Positions 7,362 through 17,700 of a DNA stretch of 64,000 nt are shown here, piece by piece. Numbering within the stretch: position 1 is the stretch's first letter; each line of letters opens with the position of its first letter. The translations under genes were made by a program, and so were the position numbers. The notes under the pieces were generated by a model. That model did no database searches, was not told the origin of the DNA, and saw only the letters and a list, made by a program, of their open reading frames with translations. This DNA is from a virus, in the IMG/VR virus record IMGVR_UViG_3300042448_001752, positions 31,474 through 95,473 of that record. One strand, written 5' to 3'.

Positions 7362-9299
7362 ATGGCAGGACCTGAAGATAACGAACTTGGCGGTGACTTT
7401 TTAAGTAAAGTCCAAGGAGCCCTCGAACAGAGTGTTGGTAGAATTACCGACGCTTTGGCAACTAATTTACGTGCTGGTGATATTGCGAAACAAATTCAAG
7501 AAATTGATGATAAAGCGACAACCATTGTTAAATCTTTTGGTCAAGGTCGTGAAAACATTGTTAATTTAAAGGCCGCTATGGCCGATGCGGCCTCTGAAGT
7601 TGAACGAATGGGGGGTAGTTTTGATAATATTGTCACTATCCAAAAAGACGTTGCCGAAGCATTAGGCAGAAATTTAATACTAACATCAAGTTCTTATAAA
7701 GATTTATATGCAACTGCCGAAGTTACAGGTGAATCCGCAAAAACCCTTGTCACTAATTTTAAAGCTGCGGGTATGTCCGTATACCAAGTGGCGGGTGAAA
7801 TGAATAAAGTTGTTAATGTTGCTAGAGAGTCAGGTGTTAACGCTCAGGCGGTTAGTAAAGAGGTTCTTTCAAACATGACCGCATTAAATCAATTTAATTT
7901 TGCGGGTGGTGTTACAGGTTTGGCTAAGATGGCGGCCCAAGCGTCGTTATTAAGAGTTGATATGAATAGGACTCTTACATTGGCGGATGACTTATTTAGT
8001 CCTGATAAGGCAATTGAATTAGCGGCATCTATGCAAAGATTAGGTGTTGCAAATTCTGAATTATTAGACCCTTTACGTTTAATGGATATGGCTCAGAATG
8101 ACCCCGCTGAACTTCAAAACCAAATCTCAAAAATGAGTGAACAGTTTGTTCAATTGGGTGAGGACGGTAAGTTTGAAATTATGCCAGGTGCTAAAAGACA
8201 ATTAATGGAGGTTGAAAAGTCTTTGGGTATGAATAAAGGTGAATTAGCTAAAATGGCGTTAGCAAGTGCTGAGGTTGCGGATAAAATGCAAAAAATTAAA
8301 TTCCCGTCAAGTTTTACTGAAGAAGAAAAAGGGTTAATTGCGGGTATGGCCGAAATGGGTGCTGGTGGAGAGTATAAAATTCAATTAGGTGACGAAGAAT
8401 TAGGTATTAATGAAGCAATTGAAAAACTACAAAAAGACCCTGACCAAATGAAGGCTCTTAAAGAAATGGCTCAACCAAAAACTATGGAGGATTTAGCCAA
8501 AGACCAACTAACAATTTCAAAATCTATGGATAAGTCGTTAGAGTCTATTGCCAATAGAACAGGACGAGCATTGGCTGGTAGTAAAATTGCTAATCAAGCC
8601 TTAGAAGCTCCAAAACTATTATACGATGCGGGAGCTGAAGCCTTATCTGGGGATAAATTAAGTAGTAGAAATATTAGAAGTGGTTTAGGTTCAGGGGCAG
8701 AAGAAGTTTTAGGTTCAATTAACAAGATATTTAAAGGTGAAGGTTCTTTAAGTGATACTTTTAATGTGGTTAAAGATAGTATGTCAACTAGTGCCAAATT
8801 TGTAGACGGAGCTTGGTCTCAGGCATTAGATAAGGGGGCCGCAGCGGCATCAAATTTGGCAAAAGAACAAAACATTTTTCTTGAAATGTTACAAAATGGT
8901 AGTAAAAAATTAGGTAATGCTTTTATGACTTCCGAAAATATACCCACAACAACTGCGAAAGATATGTTAAAGTTACCTGGTCAAAATGTTGAATTTTTAC
9001 CTGAAGATACCTTAGCGTCGTTCACTAAAGGTAAGGATGTTTTATCTGCGTTAATGGGTTCTAATAATAGAAACGAACCCCCAACACAAAGAATGACCGA
9101 TTCAGGGCCTGTTAATATTAATTTAAACATAACCGCACCTTCAAATATTGATACTTCTCAACTTATGTTAGCCTTTGAAAATTCAGGAGTTAAAGAAGCC
9201 ATGGTTACTGCGGTTACTAAAGGTCGATATAATAATGGATTAACCGCCCCAACATCTAATCAAACACAATTGATGGAAATGGCAAGTATGAGAGTCTAA
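7362..9299 (+). CDS. Putative tail tape measure protein
   Basis: A 645-aa, largely helical protein directly after the tail chaperone pair, the standard place for the tape measure that sets tail length and fills the tube. Helix-rich stretches rich in Ala, Lys, Glu and Met run through most of residues 1-480 (for example FLSKVQGALEQSVGRITDAL, KSFGQGRENIVNLKAAMADA). The C-terminal 60 residues change to an Asn/Thr-rich strand segment (VNINLNITAPSNIDTS) that may dock in the baseplate. T4 gp29 is 590 aa, so the length fits. No enzymatic domain is seen. Assigned mainly from position and composition; an internal head or hub protein is less likely. Confidence 0.6.
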   Translation: MAGPEDNELGGDFLSKVQGALEQSVGRITDALATNLRAGDIAKQIQEIDDKATTIVKSFGQGRENIVNLKAAMADAASEVERMGGSFDNIVTIQKDVAEALGRNLILTSSSYKDLYATAEVTGESAKTLVTNFKAAGMSVYQVAGEMNKVVNVARESGVNAQAVSKEVLSNMTALNQFNFAGGVTGLAKMAAQASLLRVDMNRTLTLADDLFSPDKAIELAASMQRLGVANSELLDPLRLMDMAQNDPAELQNQISKMSEQFVQLGEDGKFEIMPGAKRQLMEVEKSLGMNKGELAKMALASAEVADKMQKIKFPSSFTEEEKGLIAGMAEMGAGGEYKIQLGDEELGINEAIEKLQKDPDQMKALKEMAQPKTMEDLAKDQLTISKSMDKSLESIANRTGRALAGSKIANQALEAPKLLYDAGAEALSGDKLSSRNIRSGLGSGAEEVLGSINKIFKGEGSLSDTFNVVKDSMSTSAKFVDGAWSQALDKGAAAASNLAKEQNIFLEMLQNGSKKLGNAFMTSENIPTTTAKDMLKLPGQNVEFLPEDTLASFTKGKDVLSALMGSNNRNEPPTQRMTDSGPVNINLNITAPSNIDTSQLMLAFENSGVKEAMVTAVTKGRYNNGLTAPTSNQTQLMEMASMRV

Positions 9300-9315
9300 A
9301 AATAAACATAATGTC

Positions 9316-9323
9316 TATTTATA
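9316..9323 (+). promoter_or_regulatory. TATTTATA element upstream of the 1693-aa baseplate gene
   Basis: Exact TATTTATA, 15 bases before the ATG at 9339, within a 39-base gap. Confidence 0.45.
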
Positions 9324-9338
9324 ATAAAATTATAGAAA

Positions 9339-12300
9339 ATGCCTGATAGTACATTATCGTTTGTTAACAGTTCTTCATTTAGAAATGCGTTATTAGCCAC
9401 AAATTTGGAGCCATATGATGTACCTGGTGTTTACACACCACCCTCAGGACCTATTGCCTATGAAATACAACAAACAGTAAGTAATGTTATTGATTCACCC
9501 GATGGTTTAATTGCTAATGACCCATTTGCAGCGATATTATATCCATTAAATGAATACGGACCTAATGGTGGTTTTAATACAACTATCACATACAATGGAC
9601 CTCCATTACCCGTTAACCCTAATCAAGGGGAGTACAGTCCAACAGATACGGTATTAGACTTAGTTAATGAGTTTTATATCGACGCCGCATATATTGAAAA
9701 CATATATGGACCTTCTGGTGGGTTTAATGATATGGTAGTTATTACGGATATCCAAAACAATAATAAAATTTATCAACCTTATTGGAATCCACCAACATTT
9801 GTACCGTCTTCTTATACACCATATAGTATATTATTTTCAGATAACCCAAATGGAACTGACGGTTCATTATCTCAGGATTCTTATATTGCTAAAATTGGGG
9901 CGGAACAACTTAATTACTTATTCCAACAAAGAATTGCCGCTGAGATATTTCAAAATACTGTTGGTCAAGTTAACTTAGATTCTTTAAGTGACCCTTTTGA
10001 GGCTGCCTTAATTGCAACAGGACAAGAACCATTAATTTATAAAAACTATAGAATTACTGTCCCTGAAAATCCTATTGTTGCGGCGTTTGATTTGGCAACT
10101 AGATTAGCAAGTGCTTATTGGCCTGTTTCTATGATTCCTGGTGATTACTTCACACAACAACACAAGCCAGGGTTTTTATCACAACAAACATCAAACGCTT
10201 TAAATGTTATCAATCAACTAACGGGAGGGTTTTTAGGTCCAATTCTAAACACATCTAGAAGTGCATCTGAATTATTTTTGGCCAATACGGGTAACGGTCA
10301 AAGGTCAGTTTTATTTCGTAATATTGATTATAACAGATATCAACCTGATTATAAAAATCAATATGGTGGATTATTAGGCGTTGCTCAAGGTTTGGTTAAT
10401 TTAGCTGTTAATTTAATTAATCCTAATAATGGAACTTTAGTTGGTGGTTATTATGTTGGCAGTAGAAATGCGGAACCATCAACAATAACATCACCAGCAA
10501 ATCAAATACCAGTTAATGTCTTTGGACAACAGGACCCTGCGCCTGTTTATGGACCTTCAGAACTTGCAATATTATATGAAGGTAATAATGAAGTGTTAAA
10601 ATTTGGTCTTGCGGCAAAACCATTAAGTGATGGTGGTGGTATTGACGGACAATTTGTTTGGACTTCACCTAAATATAAAGGTAATGCTGGTTTTAATGCA
10701 ACACCTGGTGGAGGTACAGGTAGTTTAGACCCTGAGTTTAACCAAGTTAGTAGTTACTATACAAGAGATGAGTCAACTAATATAACATTCAAAGAGACTT
10801 CAATTTTAGACCAAACTCAAAGATTAATTGAGTCTGCGGATAATGTTACGGGTATTTCTCGTTTAAAACATGTTGGTAATGCAATTAACCAAGTTAGTAA
10901 GGTATTCCATGATGGATATAAAGAAATAACTAAAGGTTCTCAAGTATTATCGTACACTGATTTTACTACGGGGGCAGAAAAAGGAATTGAGTATTGTCGT
11001 GTATTCACTAAGGACACACCTTACTACACTTACGCCGATTTACAAAAAACTGATGGTATTACTACTTCGGGTAGACGTTTTAGTAATTCTGTATTTGATA
11101 ACACATACAACTTAAACATAGCCCCACTTAAAAACCCTGGTTCAACAAATATTCAAATGAATAACCAAGGTAAATTAGTCGCTAAAAAATATATGTTTTC
11201 CATTGAGAATTTAGCTTGGAGAACTTCAAGTAGACCAGGATTTACATATGATGAATTACCTACATGTGAGAAAGGGCCTAATGGGGGTAGAGTTATGTGG
11301 TTCCCACCTTATGATTTAAAATTCTCAGACCAAAGTTCTGCGAATTGGAATTCACAATCATTTTTAGGTAGACCTGAACCAATTTACACTTATAAAGATA
11401 CAAGTAGAACAGGAACACTTTCTTGGAAAATTATTGTTGACCACCCTTCTGTTATGAATGTTATTGTTGAAAAACAATTAAAGGGTCAAAGTAAAGAAAA
11501 ATTAAATTCAATCATTGATTCGTTCTTTGCGGGTTGTGTGAAGTATGATATCTATCAATTAGGACTTAAATTTAATACGATACCGACTAAGGATTTGTAT
11601 ACCTACCAAGAGATATTAAATAACCCTAGAATAACTAAAGAAGAGTTACAAGGTATTAATCAATCTATTCCTAAAGATAATTCGGGTGGGTTGGTGACTA
11701 ACACTGTTGCAACTCCCGCAAATAATACTAATAAGGCGGACACACCTGACAATTCAGGCGTTGAATTTGAAAACGAATTTAACGAATTATCGTTCTATTT
11801 TTACAACGATATTCCCGACCCTAACACAAATAAAATAGTTTCGTCAGTACCTTATCAAGTAACCTATGGAAGTTATACCGCGTCATCATTCATTAGTAAT
11901 TATGTAGATAAAGCCAATGCAGTATTTGCACCAAATTTAAGTTATTGTACAACAAACTCATCATATTGTGATACTAATAAAAAAGTTAAAGAGTTTTATG
12001 ATACGGTAATTATCGACAACTTTAATACAATTGACAATGCGGATAACGGTTTTATTAAAAAGGCGTTTAATTTATTAAAAGAAAAAAACGCAACAATTAA
12101 TTTAACTTTAGTTGGTTCGGCTTCAGCACCTGCCTCAGTACCATATAACATAAATCTTTCTAAAAGAAGAAATGATTCTGTTTTACAATATCTTAAAATT
12201 AGAGGTAAAGAAATTGGGTGTGATATAACACCGTTTATTGATAGTAAAAAATTTATTTTAAATGAATCCGCTTCAGGTGAAACAGAAACTGTGGTGATAC

Positions 12301-14420
12301 CAAAATCGATATCTGGAGGTGCGGGGGCGTCGGTTAATTGTACGACTGATATTAAAAATGGTTCGGGCGTTGTTACATCTAATTCACAAATTTATTCGGT
12401 TGATGCTATGGCTTGTAGACGTGTTAAAATTGTGTCTAAAGTAGTTTTACCGCCAGGGGAAAGTAAAAAAGATACACCGGCCAGCACTACAGAAACCTCA
12501 ACACAACCTAAAACTATTGACATAACAGTTAAACCTATTACCCCAAAACCAACGGTTAGCATTGAGACAAAACTTAAAGAAGGTATTGGTAAACGAATAT
12601 TAAGACAGTTACTTTCTGAATGTGATTATTTCCAAGTAATTGAGGAAAATGTTCCGATGTTATATGACTCAATAAAAGAAAAAATTAAGTATTTTAATCC
12701 TGCGTTTCACTCTATGACACCTGAAGGATTGAATGCTCGTTTAACCTTCTTAAATCAATGTGTTAGACCTGGTGAAACAATCCCAACAATTGGTCCTGAT
12801 GGTAAACCAAAATATAATGACGCTGTTAATACGTCATTTGGAGCACCACCAGTATTAATATTACGTATTGGTGACTTTTATAATACAAAAATTATTCCTA
12901 AGAGTGTTTCATTCACATATGAACCATTGTTATTTGATATGAACCCTGAGGGTATTGGTATCCAACCAATGATTGCCAATGTTACGATGAATTTTGATTT
13001 TATTGGGGGTATGGGTCTTGCTAAACCTGTAGAACAATTACAAAACGCATTATCGTTTAACTATTATGCAAATACTGAGATTTATGATGAGAGGTCGGTA
13101 TGGACTGAAGATACCTCAGCATTAGATAAAACTTTAATGGAATCCATATTACAAAGTCAACCTGTTGAAACTGTTGACAATGTTGATAACCAAATTCAAA
13201 ATGATTTCGGTAATACAATAGGTGACATCGTTAATTTCAACAGAGTTGTTGGAGGTGAAACTGGTGAAATTAGTTATGGTGTTATTATGGATAAGATGTT
13301 GTCTGAGACAACTTCATATTTTAATTCTTTATATAATCAATTGGAAAGTATTGTGTTACAAACTAATTATGGTGTGTTACAATTAGTTAATCAATACAGA
13401 GATTATCAAGATGGTCCTTTAACGGTAGGAACTGTTAGTTACCCAACTAAGATTTATGGTAAACCGTTAATTTCAAAAACATCGGGTAATGACAAAGTTA
13501 ATTTATTCCAAGAATTGTTGGATAAATGCATTGTTGACATTGAGAATGGACTTAATCCAATAATTGCTGAATTAGATACTAACAACTATCCGGATATACT
13601 CCCTAATGAATTTAGTGTCATAAAAACTAATATGATATCTTATTTAAAACAGGTTTATTTAACTTTACCTAATAGTACACAAAAAATTGTTACTGATTTA
13701 ACAGTTAAAGAACAAAACTATGTACAAGTAATTAGAAAATTAATTGTTGTCAATGATAAGACTGATGGTAAAAAATTAGAAAACGGAACACCATTAGTAT
13801 ATAGTATTAGTGGTACTTCAAAAGTTAGTGAAAGTACTAAACAATCGGACCCTTTAATTGGGGATACCTATGATGAGTTTACAACTGACTGTGGTAAAAT
13901 ATACAAAGCACTTAATGATTTTTTAGATGTGTTAAATGCTAAAGAAATTATCACAAACACATATGAAAATACGGGGGATTTTAAAACTGCGGACAATTCT
14001 TTCTTTACCGATGTTTATAAGAAAGAGTTCTTCATGATGGTTGGTAGAAACTTTAGTGATAAAAATAAATTACAGGAGTTTAAAACATTTATATTAACCG
14101 CAAACATTTCATCAAATAAAAAGTTAACGAAGAAGTTTGATGATGTTACTGATGATTTAGCTAAAGAATATAGTAAAGAAATTAAAAAAGAAGAAAAAAT
14201 ATTTTCAGATTTTAGAAAAAGTTCTGAATATAAAACATATATTGAAAGTCCTGATGATATTTTATATCCCGCAGGAAAAACAAGGGTTTTTGATTATACA
14301 ACAGTACCTGACCCAGCAACAGAGGCGGCTCAAAAGAAATTATTAACTGATTTATTTACGACAGTAAACTTAGAACCTGCTAATACTACAATCTTTACAG
14401 GTAAAATTAAATTTGATTAA
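9339..14420 (+). CDS. Giant baseplate/tail structural protein with an OmpA-like domain
   Basis: A 1693-aa protein between the tape measure candidate and the gp53-like gene, so probably in the baseplate or hub. Residues about 860-1030 form a recognisable OmpA-like domain: LVGSASAPASVPYN, then LSKRRNDSVLQYLKIRG, then near the end DAMACRRVKI. Cellular OmpA domains bind peptidoglycan; here the Arg-Arg signature is kept but the usual His-Thr-Asp after the first strand is replaced by Ser-Ala-Ser, so binding is uncertain. Both flanks look structural: before it PSVMNVIVEKQLKGQSKEKL, after it a segment with LILRIGDFYNTKIIPKSVSF and MIANVTMNFDFIGGMGL, which resembles LysM-adjacent hub or tail proteins. 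A Lys/Glu-rich helical C-terminus follows. Confidence 0.65.
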   Translation: MPDSTLSFVNSSSFRNALLATNLEPYDVPGVYTPPSGPIAYEIQQTVSNVIDSPDGLIANDPFAAILYPLNEYGPNGGFNTTITYNGPPLPVNPNQGEYSPTDTVLDLVNEFYIDAAYIENIYGPSGGFNDMVVITDIQNNNKIYQPYWNPPTFVPSSYTPYSILFSDNPNGTDGSLSQDSYIAKIGAEQLNYLFQQRIAAEIFQNTVGQVNLDSLSDPFEAALIATGQEPLIYKNYRITVPENPIVAAFDLATRLASAYWPVSMIPGDYFTQQHKPGFLSQQTSNALNVINQLTGGFLGPILNTSRSASELFLANTGNGQRSVLFRNIDYNRYQPDYKNQYGGLLGVAQGLVNLAVNLINPNNGTLVGGYYVGSRNAEPSTITSPANQIPVNVFGQQDPAPVYGPSELAILYEGNNEVLKFGLAAKPLSDGGGIDGQFVWTSPKYKGNAGFNATPGGGTGSLDPEFNQVSSYYTRDESTNITFKETSILDQTQRLIESADNVTGISRLKHVGNAINQVSKVFHDGYKEITKGSQVLSYTDFTTGAEKGIEYCRVFTKDTPYYTYADLQKTDGITTSGRRFSNSVFDNTYNLNIAPLKNPGSTNIQMNNQGKLVAKKYMFSIENLAWRTSSRPGFTYDELPTCEKGPNGGRVMWFPPYDLKFSDQSSANWNSQSFLGRPEPIYTYKDTSRTGTLSWKIIVDHPSVMNVIVEKQLKGQSKEKLNSIIDSFFAGCVKYDIYQLGLKFNTIPTKDLYTYQEILNNPRITKEELQGINQSIPKDNSGGLVTNTVATPANNTNKADTPDNSGVEFENEFNELSFYFYNDIPDPNTNKIVSSVPYQVTYGSYTASSFISNYVDKANAVFAPNLSYCTTNSSYCDTNKKVKEFYDTVIIDNFNTIDNADNGFIKKAFNLLKEKNATINLTLVGSASAPASVPYNINLSKRRNDSVLQYLKIRGKEIGCDITPFIDSKKFILNESASGETETVVIPKSISGGAGASVNCTTDIKNGSGVVTSNSQIYSVDAMACRRVKIVSKVVLPPGESKKDTPASTTETSTQPKTIDITVKPITPKPTVSIETKLKEGIGKRILRQLLSECDYFQVIEENVPMLYDSIKEKIKYFNPAFHSMTPEGLNARLTFLNQCVRPGETIPTIGPDGKPKYNDAVNTSFGAPPVLILRIGDFYNTKIIPKSVSFTYEPLLFDMNPEGIGIQPMIANVTMNFDFIGGMGLAKPVEQLQNALSFNYYANTEIYDERSVWTEDTSALDKTLMESILQSQPVETVDNVDNQIQNDFGNTIGDIVNFNRVVGGETGEISYGVIMDKMLSETTSYFNSLYNQLESIVLQTNYGVLQLVNQYRDYQDGPLTVGTVSYPTKIYGKPLISKTSGNDKVNLFQELLDKCIVDIENGLNPIIAELDTNNYPDILPNEFSVIKTNMISYLKQVYLTLPNSTQKIVTDLTVKEQNYVQVIRKLIVVNDKTDGKKLENGTPLVYSISGTSKVSESTKQSDPLIGDTYDEFTTDCGKIYKALNDFLDVLNAKEIITNTYENTGDFKTADNSFFTDVYKKEFFMMVGRNFSDKNKLQEFKTFILTANISSNKKLTKKFDDVTDDLAKEYSKEIKKEEKIFSDFRKSSEYKTYIESPDDILYPAGKTRVFDYTTVPDPATEAAQKKLLTDLFTTVNLEPANTTIFTGKIKFD

Positions 14421-14422
14421 TT

Positions 14423-14749
14423 ATGGCGTCAAAACAATATTATAATAGATATAATGACTTTATTTTAAATGGACAACAGACTGTTGTTCCTTATATTACG
14501 TTGCCAAGTAAAAGTACCGATAAACGATACATTTATAAGGCAGGACAGTCTAGATTAGATAAAATGTCGCAACAGTATTATGGTTCACCATTCTTTGGTT
14601 GGGTAATAATGCAGGCAAATCCAATTTATGGAGGACAAGAGTGGAACATTAGTGACGGTTCTATCTTGACAATTCCATTTCCTTTAGTAGCTTCTTTACA
14701 GGATTATAAAAATCAATTGGATAATCATTTCTTTTATTATGGTAGGTGA
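14423..14749 (+). CDS. gp53: LysM-like baseplate wedge protein (T4 gp53-like)
   Basis: A 108-aa protein with one LysM-like module at about residues 38-85: YKAGQSRLDKMSQQYYGSP, WVIMQANP, then DGSILTIP. T4 gp53 and P2 gpX tail proteins share this arrangement and help join the wedges to the hub. It starts 2 bases after the preceding stop, and its own end overlaps the start of the next gene by 11 bases, so the three genes are translated from one message. Whether the LysM fold contacts peptidoglycan or only other baseplate proteins is not visible. Confidence 0.75.
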   Translation: MASKQYYNRYNDFILNGQQTVVPYITLPSKSTDKRYIYKAGQSRLDKMSQQYYGSPFFGWVIMQANPIYGGQEWNISDGSILTIPFPLVASLQDYKNQLDNHFFYYGR

Positions 14750-17700
14750 CACAGAAAATATTTTAGTCGAATTTGACTATAACAACATAACAATCGTAGA
14801 CCCAAACAAAGTTATCGATATAAATGGTAACGCGAAAGAACGATTTATTAAACAAGAAGATTTAGTTTTTTATGCTAACTTGGAGTGTAAAGTTTTACCA
14901 AGAACTAAACTAGCCGTTGGTGTTGCAAATAACGACCAAATTCAAACAGTTTCTATTGCAACAATCAATTTCTTAAAACCTGGTGATAAGACATTTTTAG
15001 ATAATAGTTATACTGACGAAATTACAGGTAAAAATAGTGTTACGGGTGAAGGGGTTAATCAACCTAAAAAAAATTCAATTAGTAATCCTAACAAACCTGC
15101 GGATTTTTTCTTAAGACAAAGTATTAATTCTGGTGGAAAACCAGGGGCGACCGATAACGGACTACTTGGTATAACATCAATTAATATTCGACAAGGATTG
15201 GATTTTTTACCAACAATCAATGTGCAACTTGAAGACGTAAAAGGTAAAGCGTTATTTGAATCAGGAGATAATTCACCTTATGCTGCGTTCTTTAATTTAC
15301 CTTACCCACTTTTCCATTTAACGATTAAAGGTTATTATGGCAAGGCAATTAAATTAGGACTTATGTTACAATCTTTTAGTTCAAGATATGACACATATAG
15401 TGGAAATTTTAAAATTGATTTAAAGTTTTATACTTACAAATATACAATCTTAAGTGAGATTACTATGGCCGCATTGACAGCGACCCCTCACATGTATAAA
15501 TCAAGAATTAAGGTTCAAACAACACAAGGAAGTACTGATAGTAAATTTGTTAAAGTTGAGGATGGTGTTGTTGAAGGTGGGTATCAAAAAGTTAAAGAAA
15601 TGTATAGTGAATATAAATCAAAAGGTATGATACCTGATGATTTTCCCGAAATCACTTTGGTTCAAATGCAAGAAAGAATTGAGAATTTTATTAAAAATGT
15701 GTTGGATAGTTTTACTAAACAAAATTTGGACCCATTAACTAATTTAGATGTTTATCAAAAAACTCTTAATGATTATTCCGGTAATGTTTATTATTTTAAT
15801 GGTTCATCATGGTTTGAAAAGTATATGGATAAGAACACTGCTTTTGTATTAACCAATGGTAATAAAGTTTACACTTTTAAACCTGAAATTAGTTTACAAA
15901 ATAGAGTTACCGCAAAGGCAGAATTAGATGGATATGTAAAAAAATATAATGAGTTATTAGATGGTAATGAAACTGTGGGAGCAAATGGTTCATATAAGAT
16001 TAATAATAAAACAACTAAAATAACAATACCTAATGGTATTAAATCACCAGACACTTTTATCCCAAAACCTGAGATTACAGAAAAAGATATTGATTTAGTT
16101 CAAAGTTATCGATTAGTTAAAGGTGTAAAAACTACACCAACCGACACACAACTTGCGGCATACCAAGCCGAATTGATTAAAAATAAAGTGTTTAATACCC
16201 CTGTTATTAAAAACGCGGACGGTAATATTGAACTAATAAAAGATTATTACATTTTTGAAGGTACAAACACATTTATTGATAATATTGATAAAATGGGTAA
16301 AAAATTAAAAGTTTTTAGAGAACAAATACAAGAAGAACTTACAAAGGCTCTTTCAGAATTGTTACAAAGTAAGGATAATGGTATTGGGTTTGTACCTAAC
16401 ATTAGAAATGTTCTTGCCGTTGTTTTTGCCAATGGAGAGGCGTTCTTAAGATTAATGGACGATGTTCACACGAAAGCTTGGGATAAGAGAGATTCTACAA
16501 TTAGAAAAAACTCTATCTTTAATAGTCAAACCGCTGGTGCGTCACAAGACAATTTAAGTAGTGGTAATAACAAGGAACAACCTATATATCCTTGGCCACA
16601 AATGATTAAAGAAACCTCAGGAACAGACGGGCACGAAAAGTTTGAGATTGTTTATCCTGGTGATTCTTCAGTGATTACTCAGACAAAAGGATTTTTAGCG
16701 GATGAATGGCCTGAAGTTGAATTTGTTGAAGAATTTATTCGAGGTTATGTGGAGAGAACTTCACCTCCGTCAGATAGTACCGCATCTCCAAATGAGTTAA
16801 CGGAACCTCAAAGAATTTCGGTGGACGCTATTGAATTTCCAATTAAAAATGACGTTTATGGTAATAAAGAAGAAGTTAAGTTTTTTTATGAAATATATGA
16901 GAGAGTTTTATTAACAACCTTTTATTCAAGACTTGGTAGATGTAACGACTTTATATCTGATTCGGATAAAGTTACAACTATTATTGCTGATGCTGAGAAT
17001 ATTAACATACTTAAAAGTTTATCAAATGATAATCCATTTATAATTCAAAAACTTAAAGAATATGCCTATACTGGTGAAAATTTTGAGACTGTCCTTAGAC
17101 ATATTTCAAATGAAGGTTTGGGGGAAAGTTGGCAAAATTTTATTAGAGGTATTTTTAATACAAAATATATTAAAAACTTAGTTAATAATTCTAGTTTTGA
17201 ATTTATTAATGAACAAATCCTTAAGAATAGTTTATCACAACCAATGGTTTCATTACCAAGTGAAACTCAATTTGCAGAATATATTAATGACTCAACAACA
17301 TCCAACGAATATGATTTTGCCGATACATACCCTTTTACAAATAAAAATTGGGTTAAAAAATATTTGGCAAATAGTAACACAGTGTTAGATGAAAAATCGG
17401 CTTTTGATACAACACAAATATTAACGTACACTTCGGATAATAAAATTATTACGAATATTGCATCTTATGATTCAGGCAAAAAACCATTTACTAACTTTAT
17501 TTCAGAAATAACAGTGACTCCCACAGAGTATAGTACAACTGTTGGTATGAAAGCGTTTTATGAGACAAGAAAAAACGATTATAAAAATCAATTATTTACT
17601 GAAGGTAATTTAAAGTACAATAATTATAATGGTCTTGTAACTAGTGAACAAACAGTGTCTATGTTTAATACACCGTATTTTATTAATGCAATTCAACAAG

